Assembly: GCA_004557195.1 (NCBI GenBank)
Contig: SFER01000001.1
Span: 1 to 42,025 of the forward strand
Origin: Bacteroidales bacterium
GTDB taxonomy: Bacteria; Bacteroidota; Bacteroidia; Bacteroidales; Muribaculaceae
Length of the DNA: 42,025 bases
Reading direction: 5' to 3'
A program made the position numbers and the translations under genes. The notes beneath the pieces were generated by a model that saw only the letters and a program-made list of their open reading frames with translations, ran no database searches and was not told the DNA's origin. Each line of letters opens with the position of its first letter. Position 1 is the first letter of the stretch. Positions 17,731 through 25,608 of this stretch are shown in pieces.

Positions 17731-18309
17731 TTAGCCTTTGAGGAGGGTGGTTACGGTTGAGAGTGTTGAGGTTTTGCTGTAACTTGCTATCTTTGTTACG
17801 ATGTCGATGAGTTTTGTTACATCGAAGGTTACTTGCAAGGTTGTGCCTTTCTTTATGTAGGCTTTTGCTTCGGCTATTTTGTAGCGGCCGAGTGAATTGA
17901 AGTTGAATTGGAATCTGCCGTCGTCGGTTTTCTCAATTGTGCCCGATGCAGTTCCTTTTTTGAATTTCAACTCGAAATTGCCCTCGGCGTCGATGGTGAG
18001 CACCATGTTGTCAAGACCTACTCTCTTATAATATGGAGCCATTTTGTCTTCGATAACGCCTGCCATATATTCGCCACCTGCTTTGTTGAGGAGGTCTTCG
18101 CTTTCAAATGCAACGGCAGGGGCTTTGTATTTCCATGTGCCGGCAAGGTCTTTCACCTCAAGGTCGCTCTTGGAGACGAGGAGGTTGAGGATGTCGTTTG
18201 CTGTGTCGCTGTTGAGGAGTGAGCCAAGGCTACTCAAATCGAATGCGCTTGCCGAGAATGCCACTAACATTGCGGCAAGTGATAATAACATTTTTGATAC
18301 ACGATTCAT
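17731..18309 (-). CDS. DUF4923 family lipocalin-like exported protein
   Basis: The product from the ATG at 18309 is 192 residues and starts with a signal peptide (MNRVSKMLLSLAAMLVAFSASAF, cleavage near ASA). An upstream in-frame ATG at 18339 lies within the -7 element and is not a likely start. The mature protein has 'DLAGTWKYKAPAVAFESEDLLNKAGG', 'YYKRVGLDNMVLTIDAEGNFELKFKKGTASGTIE' and 'FNFNSLGRYKIAEAKAYIKKGTTLQVTFDVTKL', which match DUF4923 proteins common in Bacteroidales. They are predicted to be small beta-barrels (lipocalin-like) of unknown function. Transcribed alone from a consensus promoter. Confidence 0.85.
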   Translation of the reverse strand: MNRVSKMLLSLAAMLVAFSASAFDLSSLGSLLNSDTANDILNLLVSKSDLEVKDLAGTWKYKAPAVAFESEDLLNKAGGEYMAGVIEDKMAPYYKRVGLDNMVLTIDAEGNFELKFKKGTASGTIEKTDDGRFQFNFNSLGRYKIAEAKAYIKKGTTLQVTFDVTKLIDIVTKIASYSKTSTLSTVTTLLKG

Positions 18310-18338
18310 AATTATATTTCTTTTAATGTTTCGAGGCA

Positions 18339-18371
18339 CAAAATTAATGAAAAATATTTATTTCACCCAAA
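18339..18371 (-). promoter_or_regulatory. Promoter of the DUF4923 gene
   Basis: On the minus strand TTTG (18371-18368), a 21-bp spacer and TAATTTTG (18346-18339) match the consensus, 29 bp before the start codon at 18309. Confidence 0.8.
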
Positions 18372-18511
18372 CTAATAGACCAATGTGGCAAATTCTTGAA
18401 AAAATGCTCGATTTGTGTCGGAAATTCGAGGTTTTTTCATAAAAAGTGCGTTAAATTAGGTGAAATTACCGATTTTGGCGCAAAATGCGCGCGGCGCACA
18501 TAGCGAGGTTG

Positions 18512-18519
18512 TAACTTTG
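18512..18519 (+). promoter_or_regulatory. -7 element of the capsid-like operon
   Basis: TAACTTTG is an exact TAnnTTTG match, 30 bp before the ATG at 18550. No TTTG lies at -33 distance. Confidence 0.6.
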
Positions 18520-18549
18520 CAGCGTAATCAATCAATTAATCATTAAACT

Positions 18550-19089
18550 ATGGAAACAGATTTTGAAAACAAAACCGATGGGCTGCTTGAGGCTCAAAAT
18601 GAAAACTGTATTGAACAACCCACTGTCGAGCCTATAGCTGAAGATGCGCCCGGCGACACCGTAAAGGCGGTGCTCGAGGCTCTTGCCGACGACCGATTGC
18701 GCTCTACTCTCGCCGAAATTTTCGCTCCAAAGCCAATGCCGGCTCCGGCAAAGCCGCAGGTGCCCGATGTGAGAGGCAAAGTGTCGGATTTCCTTTCGGA
18801 AATCGATGGCGAGAATCCCGATAATAGCGACATGGTGGAGAAGTCGCAAGCGGTTGTCGAGCAGATTCTTGAGAATCCCGAAGGCGACGAGTGGAAGATT
18901 GTTATCGCTAAAGGAATTGCCTACGACAACGCCGTGAACCGTGCATATATCAAAGGTCGCAACGAGCAAATCGAGGTGATTAGAAAGACCACCAATGTGC
19001 CTCTCGACGATTTTGAGCGTATCCAGGCGCTGAAACACCGCGATTCCGATTTCCTCGCCAATCCTCGCCGCAGTGTGTGGGATATCTAA
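18550..19089 (+). CDS. Acidic protein of unknown function, scaffold-like
   Basis: I do not recognise a family for this 179-residue protein. Its N-terminal third is strongly acidic, then comes a Pro/Ala-rich linker ('APKPMPAPAKPQVPD', near 58-72), then helical segments ('GKVSDFLSEIDGE', 'SQAVVEQILENPEGDEWKI') and a basic-aromatic tail ending in 'ANPRRSVWDI'. This composition (acidic helical body, flexible linker, basic tail) resembles phage capsid scaffolding proteins, and the next gene encodes a capsid-like protein 76 bp downstream without a promoter between. The scaffold role is inferred from neighbour and composition only. No signal peptide or membrane segment. Confidence 0.5.
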   Translation: METDFENKTDGLLEAQNENCIEQPTVEPIAEDAPGDTVKAVLEALADDRLRSTLAEIFAPKPMPAPAKPQVPDVRGKVSDFLSEIDGENPDNSDMVEKSQAVVEQILENPEGDEWKIVIAKGIAYDNAVNRAYIKGRNEQIEVIRKTTNVPLDDFERIQALKHRDSDFLANPRRSVWDI

Positions 19090-19165
19090 TCTTCAACATT
19101 TAATCACAAAACACACTATCTAATAACACACATTAATTCACTTAATTTTTTAATCTCTAAAAACT

Positions 19166-20584
19166 ATGACTAACAAAAACAATCGAAGCAATGCTTCAAC
19201 TTCCAAATCATTCATTGCTAAAATGGCAATTACTGTTGCCGAGTTTATCGAAAAACACCCGTTCCTCGCTCTTGCCGCGATTCTTGCCCTGGTGGGTTTG
19301 CTTGCATGGCTCGATGATTCCTGCAGCGCTGCATCGTTGGCTTCGGCAGTGATTGCCGGCACCGATGGCGGAAAACATGTGGTGGGCGGACCGATTACCA
19401 CCGACATTGTGCGCAAGGAGGGGGACTTCCTGCTCAACGAAATCGACAGCCGCATTGTGAAGATTCGCCCTATGGCGACTCCTATCGACCAAATCTCGCG
19501 CCTTGCCGGTGCAAAACACGCGGGCAGCATGATTGTCGATTACTACTCGGTGGATACCAAGCCTACCGTTACCAAGGTAACCGGCGCAGTCGCTGATATG
19601 GGAAGCAATGCGGTGTCGCTCAATGTCAAGAATCCCGAAATCTTTGAAGTTTCCGACACTATCTTGGTTAAAGGCGTGAGCGGCTATGACTCCGACGGTG
19701 TTACCACCCATGGCGACTTGGTGTTGTATGTCTTCGAAAAGAGTTCGACGGGAATCAAGGTTCTTGCGGTCAATGGCAAGAAGTCGGGCAATTTGGATAG
19801 TTGCATCCCCGCTATCCCCGAAGGTGCCGAAATTGTGAGAATGGGACGCGCCGCGACCGAGCTCGATGTGCAGTCGCCGCAATTTGAGTCTCTCCCGGTG
19901 AAATCGCAGAACTTCTGCCAGATTTTCAAGATGCAAATCGAGCAGAGTACGTTCCAGCGAATCGCGAATAAAGAGGTGGATTGGGGATTCTCCGACCAGG
20001 AGGAGGCAGCCATCTACGACATGCGTCTCGGCATGGAGAAGAATTTCCTTTTCGGAGCCAAGCGCAGAATCCTCGACCCCAACAAAAAAGAGGATGTTCT
20101 CTTCACCGGCGGCATCTGGTGGCAAGCGGGCAAAGAATATTCCTACGCCAAAGAAGATGGTCTCACTCAAGCATCGCTCATCAATATGATGAAAGAGGCT
20201 TTCACCGGAAATGCCGGCAACAAGCGCAAGGTGCTCATCGGCGGTAGCGAGCTCATCGAGTTGCTTAGCAATATCGAGACCACCAAAGTGCTCTCGGCTG
20301 GCGAAAACATCGTGAAATGGGGCATCGATTTCACCGAAATACGCTCTAAATTCGGCAAATTCTATGTCCTTCTAAGCGAGATTTTCGATGAGTGTGGCAT
20401 GCCCGGATGTGGCATCGTAATCGACCCCGAGTATATCCAGAAGTATAGCCATATCCCGTTCGGAACTCAGTCGCTCAACCTCAAGGATGCCGGAATCCGC
20501 AACACCGACGCTCTTGTGCTCACCGAGGCAAGCTGCGTCACCCTCCGTTACCCCAAGGCTCACATGCGCATCACCGCTTATTAG
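19166..20584 (+). CDS. Capsid-like (HK97-fold, SU10/DUF5309-like) protein with N-terminal membrane segment
   Basis: The 472-residue protein has a hydrophobic helix at about 32-49 ('HPFLALAAILALVGLLAWL') preceded by basic residues. The remainder resembles SU10-type (DUF5309) major capsid proteins: 'GGPITTDIVRKEG' and 'IVKIRPMATPIDQISR' early, a beta-rich insertion (about 125-230), 'VKSQNFCQIFKMQIE', a long helix with 'DMRLGMEKNFLFGAKRRI', then 'RKVLIGGSELIELLS', 'WGIDFTEIRSKFGKFYVLLS', 'GIVIDPEYI' and a C-terminal strand with 'RNTDALVLTEASCVTLRYP'. The pattern of variable loop, FG-x-F and xxIDPEY followed by a terminal strand fits this fold. A membrane helix would be odd for a capsid. No portal, terminase or tail genes are adjacent. 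The family call is by pattern memory and needs a profile search. Confidence 0.55.
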   Translation: MTNKNNRSNASTSKSFIAKMAITVAEFIEKHPFLALAAILALVGLLAWLDDSCSAASLASAVIAGTDGGKHVVGGPITTDIVRKEGDFLLNEIDSRIVKIRPMATPIDQISRLAGAKHAGSMIVDYYSVDTKPTVTKVTGAVADMGSNAVSLNVKNPEIFEVSDTILVKGVSGYDSDGVTTHGDLVLYVFEKSSTGIKVLAVNGKKSGNLDSCIPAIPEGAEIVRMGRAATELDVQSPQFESLPVKSQNFCQIFKMQIEQSTFQRIANKEVDWGFSDQEEAAIYDMRLGMEKNFLFGAKRRILDPNKKEDVLFTGGIWWQAGKEYSYAKEDGLTQASLINMMKEAFTGNAGNKRKVLIGGSELIELLSNIETTKVLSAGENIVKWGIDFTEIRSKFGKFYVLLSEIFDECGMPGCGIVIDPEYIQKYSHIPFGTQSLNLKDAGIRNTDALVLTEASCVTLRYPKAHMRITAY

Positions 20585-20612
20585 GCCATTATTCTCTTTT
20601 CTCACCATTTGT

Positions 20613-20645
20613 GATGGCAGAATCCTCGCTTTGGATTTTGCCATC
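20613..20645 (+). terminator. Hairpin after the capsid-like gene
   Basis: Arms at 20613-20625 and 20633-20645 form a 13-bp stem with one G-U wobble, loop of 7 nt, followed by GCCTTTTATT. It lies 28 bp after the stop codon and overlaps the -33 element of the next gene. Confidence 0.6.
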
Positions 20646-20667
20646 GCCTTTTATTGCGCTATCTTTG
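20637..20667 (+). promoter_or_regulatory. Promoter of the gene at 20705
   Basis: TTTG (20637-20640), 19-bp spacer, TATCTTTG (20660-20667): exact consensus, 37 bp before the ATG. Confidence 0.8.
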
Positions 20668-20704
20668 CAGTATAATTTGTTGAACTCATAAAAATTAATG
20701 CGAT

Positions 20705-21268
20705 ATGACTATATGGTACTCCGGACCCTTTGTTGAAAGGCTCACCAAATCTATTGTGGAACTGTGCGCAAGCCGCGGAATTATCAAGGACCGCCTTTTT
20801 GATGTCGAAGACCTTGAGGAACGATGGAAAAAGAGTGCGCCGCAATACATGGCAGACTCGGTGCCCGAAATCGCCCGCTATCCCATGGTGGCGATAGCAT
20901 GGGCTGCCTATTACGGCATCGGTGCCGCGGTGCTCTGGGATGCTGCATGGGAGAAGGTGAAGGATATCGACGACCTCTATGTGTATATCCGCGATGTGCG
21001 CGGCTATGATTGTATGGACGAATATGTGATGGATTCTCTCCTCGATGTGAAAGAGGGGCAAAAGCGTCGCGCGCTCATCGACGGCACTCTGCAGGAGTGT
21101 GCCCAGTTGGCACTGTCGCTCATTCGCAAAGAGGGAATCGAGCCGGCAAGCGTCGAGGCGTTCCAAATGTATGCCAAGACCACCGAGATTTTCTTCCGAC
21201 TCGGTGCCACTATCGCCCTCACTACTCTCGGCTACAAACTCGAGAAGGTGAATTTAAATCTCAACTAA
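20705..21268 (+). CDS. Conserved Bacteroidales-type protein of unknown function
   Basis: The 187-residue protein is predicted to be mostly helical and cytosolic, with no signal peptide. Notable segments are 'TIWYSGPFVERLTKSIVEL', 'DVEDLEERWKKSAPQYMADSVPEIARYPMVAIAWAAYYGIG', and 'ALSLIRKEGIEPASVEAFQMYAKTTEIFFRLGATIALTTLGYKLEKV'. It resembles a hypothetical protein I recall as widespread in Bacteroidales, with no known role, so it is probably not part of the capsid-like operon, from which it is separated by a hairpin and its own promoter. Its 3' end overlaps the convergent RluA-N gene by 15 bp. Confidence 0.75.
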   Translation: MTIWYSGPFVERLTKSIVELCASRGIIKDRLFDVEDLEERWKKSAPQYMADSVPEIARYPMVAIAWAAYYGIGAAVLWDAAWEKVKDIDDLYVYIRDVRGYDCMDEYVMDSLLDVKEGQKRRALIDGTLQECAQLALSLIRKEGIEPASVEAFQMYAKTTEIFFRLGATIALTTLGYKLEKVNLNLN

Positions 21269-22099
21269 TCCGGATTCCATCTCGATGTCGAGAGGAAGAT
21301 GAAGCATATAGGTTAGAATCGGATAGCACTTTCCTCGGCAGGCGCCATAGAAGTGCATAGCCTCGCGTCCTGCCACCACATTCGACGCGCCGAGCCAAAA
21401 TTCGGCGAGCGCAAGAGGTGTGTAGCCATTCTCAAAAGCATATTGGAGCAATTTGGGCGCAGCGCAGTCGCCTGCCGCAGCGGGCGGGATGAGCGGCACG
21501 CGTGGATATTGCCGCGCGCTATATTCGCCTCTGCTTCTTCGTGCTGCTATTTCTCGTGTGCGTTCCTCAGCCCTGAGCCGCTCCAATTCATTGTGGCATC
21601 GAGCAAACAGTTCGCCAAGCGACATCCGGTTGCCGGCTATATCGGTAATTACATATTGTTCAAATAGCCATTGCTGCAGTTGTGCCGACATTCCCGCACG
21701 CTTGGCGGCAAGTGCCTCCACATCCCCCTCTCCGGTTTCGATTGCTCGGTTGATAGCGGTTATTTCAGCCTCTTTTCGGCGAAAATAGCCATCCTCCGGC
21801 GTGGCGTCGAAGATTGGAGGCACGAAATAGGGGTGATTGTTGCTTTTGTTCAAGTTGCCCGAATACGCCGCAAGAAATCCCGGTGTATTATCTGCGCTTC
21901 GCACGATGAGGGTGCCAAACATTTTGCCTCTCCGCGCAATTTCCTTGCTCCACGATTCGTTTTGAGCCACAGTCGCGGCAATAATCGTCGCAGCTCTGCG
22001 ACACAGCGGCTCGCTGCATGGCAGAAACGGGTTGTTGAGTGTAGCGGGCAATTCGCTTGGCAACACATCGAGGAGGTGGAAACGGCTATCTTGTGGCAT
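21254..22099 (-). CDS. Stand-alone N-terminal domain of Bacteroidetes RluA-type pseudouridine synthase
   Basis: The likely start is ATG at 22099 (MPQDSRFHLLDV), giving 281 residues; the longer frame starts with TTG. The chain follows the N-terminal half of the long RluA-family proteins of Bacteroidetes: 'FLPCSEPLCRRAATIIAATV', 'GKMFGTLIVRSADNTPGFLAAYSGNLNKSNNHPYFVPPIFD', a charged helical middle, and 'IPPAAAGDCAAPKLLQYAFENGYTPLALAEFWLGA' followed by 'FYGACRGKCYPILTYML'. The C-terminal catalytic RluA domain that normally follows (with its HRLDxxTSG active-site motif) is absent: the protein stops 16 residues after the CRGKC segment. It may be a split or truncated enzyme, or a stand-alone domain with its own job. 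It overlaps the convergent gene at its 3' end. Confidence 0.75.
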   Translation of the reverse strand: MPQDSRFHLLDVLPSELPATLNNPFLPCSEPLCRRAATIIAATVAQNESWSKEIARRGKMFGTLIVRSADNTPGFLAAYSGNLNKSNNHPYFVPPIFDATPEDGYFRRKEAEITAINRAIETGEGDVEALAAKRAGMSAQLQQWLFEQYVITDIAGNRMSLGELFARCHNELERLRAEERTREIAARRSRGEYSARQYPRVPLIPPAAAGDCAAPKLLQYAFENGYTPLALAEFWLGASNVVAGREAMHFYGACRGKCYPILTYMLHLPLDIEMESGLVEI

Positions 22100-22121
22100 A
22101 ATTCCGAGGCTTGAATACAAC

Positions 22122-22147
22122 GACTGCCTGCGGTGGGGCAGGCAGTC
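22122..22147 (-). terminator. Hairpin downstream of secA
   Basis: GACTGCCTGC (22122-22131) and its complement (22138-22147) form a perfect 10-bp stem 17 bp after the secA stop codon. The following stretch on the minus strand is only moderately T-rich (GTTGTATT). Confidence 0.6.
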
Positions 22148-22163
22148 GGGTAGTTATAGTTTG

Positions 22164-25100
22164 TTACTGGTTGTTAGCACCGTGGCAATTCTTGTATTTC
22201 TTGCCGCTGCCGCACGGACAAGGTTCGTTGCGTCCCACTTTAGGCACTGCGACAATCGGAGTGCGCGGGCGTTGTGCCGCAGCGCCGGCTTGCGATGCGG
22301 CTTTACGCTGGGCTGCCTGAGCCTCGGCATAATCGTCTTTGCGCTCCACATATTGTTGCTTGCGCTGTTGTGACGGGAGTGGTTCTTTTGCCTCGGTGGG
22401 TTGTTCTTGGACGTTAACGGCTCCGCGCATGAGGATGCTCACAGCCTTCTCGTTCATAGTGTCCACCATTGTCTTAAAGAGGTTGAACGACTCGAGTTTA
22501 TAAATCAATAGCGGGTCTTTCTGCTCGTAACTTGCATTTTGTACCGACTGGCGCAACTGGTCGAGTTCGCGGAGGTGTTCTTTCCAAGCCTCATCGATGG
22601 TCATGAGCACGACATGCTTCTGCCAGTCGCGTACCATGCTCTTGCACTTCGAGTCGTAGGCTTCGACGAGGTTGGTGGGAATACCATAGATGCGGCGTCC
22701 GTCCTTGATAGGCACTCTCACCATCACTTTCGAGGCATCGATTCCGGGGTTGGCTTTCACCTGCTCCATGAAGTTCTCGAAGAATGGCATTGCCACCTCG
22801 CAAAGGTTCTCGCTGCGGCGTTTGAAGTTGGCTTTTACAGCCTCGAAGAGTTTTTGAGTGGCTTCATCCGAGTCCATAGCCTTGTATTCGGTTTCGTTGA
22901 ATGGAACGTCCATAGCAAAGATGCGCAATACGGCATATTTGAGTTCGTCGAAGTCGAAACCTTTGTATTCCTGGATGAGCGATTCGGTTTTCTCGTAGAG
23001 CATATTCATGATATCGAGTCCGATACGCTCCCCTTTGAGTGCGTGGTGGCGGCGAGTGTAGATTACGTTACGCTGCGAGTTCATCACATCGTCGTATTCG
23101 AGAAGACGCTTGCGGATTCCGAAGTTGTTCTCCTCAACGCGTTTCTGGGCATTCTCAATAGCGTTGGTAAACATCGATGATTCGATGCGTTCACCCTCTT
23201 TGAGACCCATTCGGTCGAGCATTTTCACCACTTTATCGCTCACGAACATGCGCATGAGGTTGTCCTCAAACGACACATAGAATACCGAGCTACCCGGGTC
23301 GCCTTGACGACCGGAACGGCCACGCAACTGGCGGTCAACGCGGCGGCTCTCATGGCGCTCGGTGCCGATGATGGCAAGACCTCCGGCGGCTTTCACCTCG
23401 GGGGTCAACTTGATGTCGGTACCACGACCCGCCATGTTGGTGGCAATGGTTACAACGCCCTTGCGTCCTGCCTGTGCCACGATGTCTGCCTCTTTCTGGT
23501 GCAATTTGGCATTGAGCACGTTGTGAGGGATGTGGCGCATGGTGAGCATTCGGCTCAGCAACTCGGAGATTTCAACAGAGGTGGTACCTACAAGCACCGG
23601 ACGCCCGATTCTCACCATCTCTTCGATTTCGGCGATTACAGCCTCGTATTTCTCGCGCTTGGTCTTATACACGCGGTCGGGCATATCGACGCGTTGCACC
23701 GGTTTGTTGGTGGGGATGGTTACTACTTCGAGTTTATAGATGTCCCAGAACTCGCCCGCTTCGGTTTCGGCTGTACCGGTCATACCCGACAGCTTGTGAT
23801 ACATGCGGAAATAGTTCTGGAGAGTGATTGTGGCAAATGTCTGTGTGGCTGCTTCTACGTTTACCCCCTCTTTTGCCTCGATTGCCTGGTGGAGACCGTC
23901 GCTGTAGCGGCGTCCTTCCATGATACGTCCGGTCTGCTCGTCAACGATTTTCACTTTGTTGTCGTCGATGACATATTCCACGTTGAGTTCAAAAAGGGTG
24001 TAGGCTTTGAGAAGCTGGTTCACGGTGTGCACGCGCTCGGCTTTGATGGCATAATTGCTCATCGCCTCGTCTTTGCGAGCCTGGCGCTCTTCGTCGCTTA
24101 TGGTTGTGTTGCCCTCGATTTCCGAGAGGATGGATGCGATGTCGGGGAGCACGAAGAAGTTGGGGTCGTCGCTGGTGCCGGTGAGCACATCGATACCTTT
24201 GTCGGTGAGTTCCACGCTGCGGTTTTTCTCATCGATGATGAAATAGAGCGGGTCGGTTACAATGTGCATGTCGCGGCTGTTGTCCTGCATGTAGAATGCC
24301 TCGGTTTCGAGCATTTTGGGCTTGATTCCCTCCTTGCTCAAGAACTTGATGAGCGCGCCGTTTTTCGGGAGTCCCTTGAATGCGCGGTAGAGGAGCAATG
24401 CGCCTTCTTTGGCTTCTTCTTTATTTTCGCTCTCGATTTTCTGCTTGGCTTGGCTCAAGAGTTCGGTTACCAGTCTGCGTTGGGCATTTACAACCTTCTC
24501 TACATTGGGTTTGAACTGGTTGAAGAGTTGGTCGTCGCCTTTGGGCACGGGACCGGAAATAATAAGCGGTGTACGGGCATCGTCGATAAGCACCGAATCG
24601 ACCTCATCGACAATGGCGAAATTGTGGCGGCGTTGCACGAGGTCTTCGGTAACGGTTGCCATGTTATCGCGGAGGTAGTCAAAACCAAATTCGTTATTGG
24701 TACCGAAAGTGATGTCGCAGTTGTAGGCGGCACGGCGCTCCGGTGTGTTGGGCTGTGTCTTGTCGATACATCCCACCGAGAGTCCGTGGAACATGTATAG
24801 CGGACCCATCCACTCCGAGTCGCGCTTGGCGAGGTAGTCGTTCACTGTAACCACATGCACGCCGTTTCCGGTGAGTGCGTTGAGGAACACAGGGAGCGTA
24901 GCCACGAGGGTTTTACCCTCACCGGTTGCCATTTCGGCAATCTTGCCGCCGTTGAGCACAACGCCACCCATAAGTTGGCAGTCGTAGTGCACCATATCCC
25001 AGGTGATTTCGTTGCCACCGGCTTTCCAGTGGTTGCGATACAAGGCTTTGTCCCCCTCGATTGTGAGGAAGTCGTGTCCGGCGGCTGCGAGTTCGCGGTC

Positions 25101-25502
25101 GAAAGCGCTTGCGGTTACCTCGATGGTTTCGTTGTCTTTGAAGCGTTGCGCAGTTTCTCTCACGAGGGCAAACACTTCGGGGAGCACCTCCTTGAGTTCA
25201 TCCTCGAGGATGTCGAGAATCTCCTTGTCGAGTTTGTCGATTTGCTCCCAGAGCGGCTCGCGCTGGTCGTATTCGAGAGTCTGAATCTCTGCTTTGAGTT
25301 CGTCTATCTTATTGCGCTTGGCTGCGGTGGCTTCTTTGAGGCGTTGCTTCACTGCCGTCACTTTGGCACGCAATTCATCGTTACTAATGTCTTTTAGGGT
25401 CGGCATTATGGCATTGACTTGCGCCACAATCGGCTCTAATTTTTTGATGTCGCGTTGCGACTTATCGCCGAAAAGCGATTTTAGAAAATCGGTAAATCCC
25501 AT
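22164..25502 (-). CDS. secA: Preprotein translocase ATPase SecA
   Basis: The start is the ATG at 25502 (MGFTDFLKSLFG), as an upstream in-frame start at 25568 lies at the promoter. The protein of 1112 residues drives export through SecYEG. Visible parts: N-terminal helix, Walker A 'MATGEGKT' (192-198), 'VNDYLAKRD', 'FGTNNEFGFDYLRDN', DEVD box (299-302), 'GMTGTAETE', 'VGTTSVEISE', 'TNMAGRGTDIKL', 'GTERHESRRVDRQLRGRSGRQGDPG', the helical wing/scaffold, and a C-terminal zinc finger 'CPCGSGKKYKNCHG' that binds SecB or phospholipid in other bacteria. Insertions near residues 60-100 and 370-440 are usual for Bacteroidetes and make it longer than the E. coli protein. A short hairpin lies in its leader (25540-25555). 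Confidence 0.97.
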   Translation of the reverse strand: MGFTDFLKSLFGDKSQRDIKKLEPIVAQVNAIMPTLKDISNDELRAKVTAVKQRLKEATAAKRNKIDELKAEIQTLEYDQREPLWEQIDKLDKEILDILEDELKEVLPEVFALVRETAQRFKDNETIEVTASAFDRELAAAGHDFLTIEGDKALYRNHWKAGGNEITWDMVHYDCQLMGGVVLNGGKIAEMATGEGKTLVATLPVFLNALTGNGVHVVTVNDYLAKRDSEWMGPLYMFHGLSVGCIDKTQPNTPERRAAYNCDITFGTNNEFGFDYLRDNMATVTEDLVQRRHNFAIVDEVDSVLIDDARTPLIISGPVPKGDDQLFNQFKPNVEKVVNAQRRLVTELLSQAKQKIESENKEEAKEGALLLYRAFKGLPKNGALIKFLSKEGIKPKMLETEAFYMQDNSRDMHIVTDPLYFIIDEKNRSVELTDKGIDVLTGTSDDPNFFVLPDIASILSEIEGNTTISDEERQARKDEAMSNYAIKAERVHTVNQLLKAYTLFELNVEYVIDDNKVKIVDEQTGRIMEGRRYSDGLHQAIEAKEGVNVEAATQTFATITLQNYFRMYHKLSGMTGTAETEAGEFWDIYKLEVVTIPTNKPVQRVDMPDRVYKTKREKYEAVIAEIEEMVRIGRPVLVGTTSVEISELLSRMLTMRHIPHNVLNAKLHQKEADIVAQAGRKGVVTIATNMAGRGTDIKLTPEVKAAGGLAIIGTERHESRRVDRQLRGRSGRQGDPGSSVFYVSFEDNLMRMFVSDKVVKMLDRMGLKEGERIESSMFTNAIENAQKRVEENNFGIRKRLLEYDDVMNSQRNVIYTRRHHALKGERIGLDIMNMLYEKTESLIQEYKGFDFDELKYAVLRIFAMDVPFNETEYKAMDSDEATQKLFEAVKANFKRRSENLCEVAMPFFENFMEQVKANPGIDASKVMVRVPIKDGRRIYGIPTNLVEAYDSKCKSMVRDWQKHVVLMTIDEAWKEHLRELDQLRQSVQNASYEQKDPLLIYKLESFNLFKTMVDTMNEKAVSILMRGAVNVQEQPTEAKEPLPSQQRKQQYVERKDDYAEAQAAQRKAASQAGAAAQRPRTPIVAVPKVGRNEPCPCGSGKKYKNCHGANNQ

Positions 25503-25565
25503 TTTATATTGTGTTATTATTTTTTTCGTTGGTGTCGATGCAGGGCTATCCCTGCTAATAAGTTG

Positions 25566-25573
25566 CAAAAATA
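25566..25573 (-). promoter_or_regulatory. -7 element of secA
   Basis: On the minus strand 25573-25566 reads TATTTTTG, giving a leader of about 55 nt. The -33 position does not match. Within the leader, 25555-25540 forms a 6-bp stem with an ATAG loop (GCAGGG/CCCTGC). Confidence 0.55.
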
Positions 25574-25608
25574 CTAATAATTAATCAAATGCACTGCATT
25601 TATTGCAA

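Noticed and set aside
18512..21268. Intact prophage
   Set aside because: No integrase, terminase, portal, protease, tail or lysis genes and no att-like direct repeats seen at the borders.
23304..24800. 498-codon open frame antisense to secA
   Set aside because: Fully inside secA; no homology pattern, no RBS, His/Val/Gly-rich composition typical of shadow frames.
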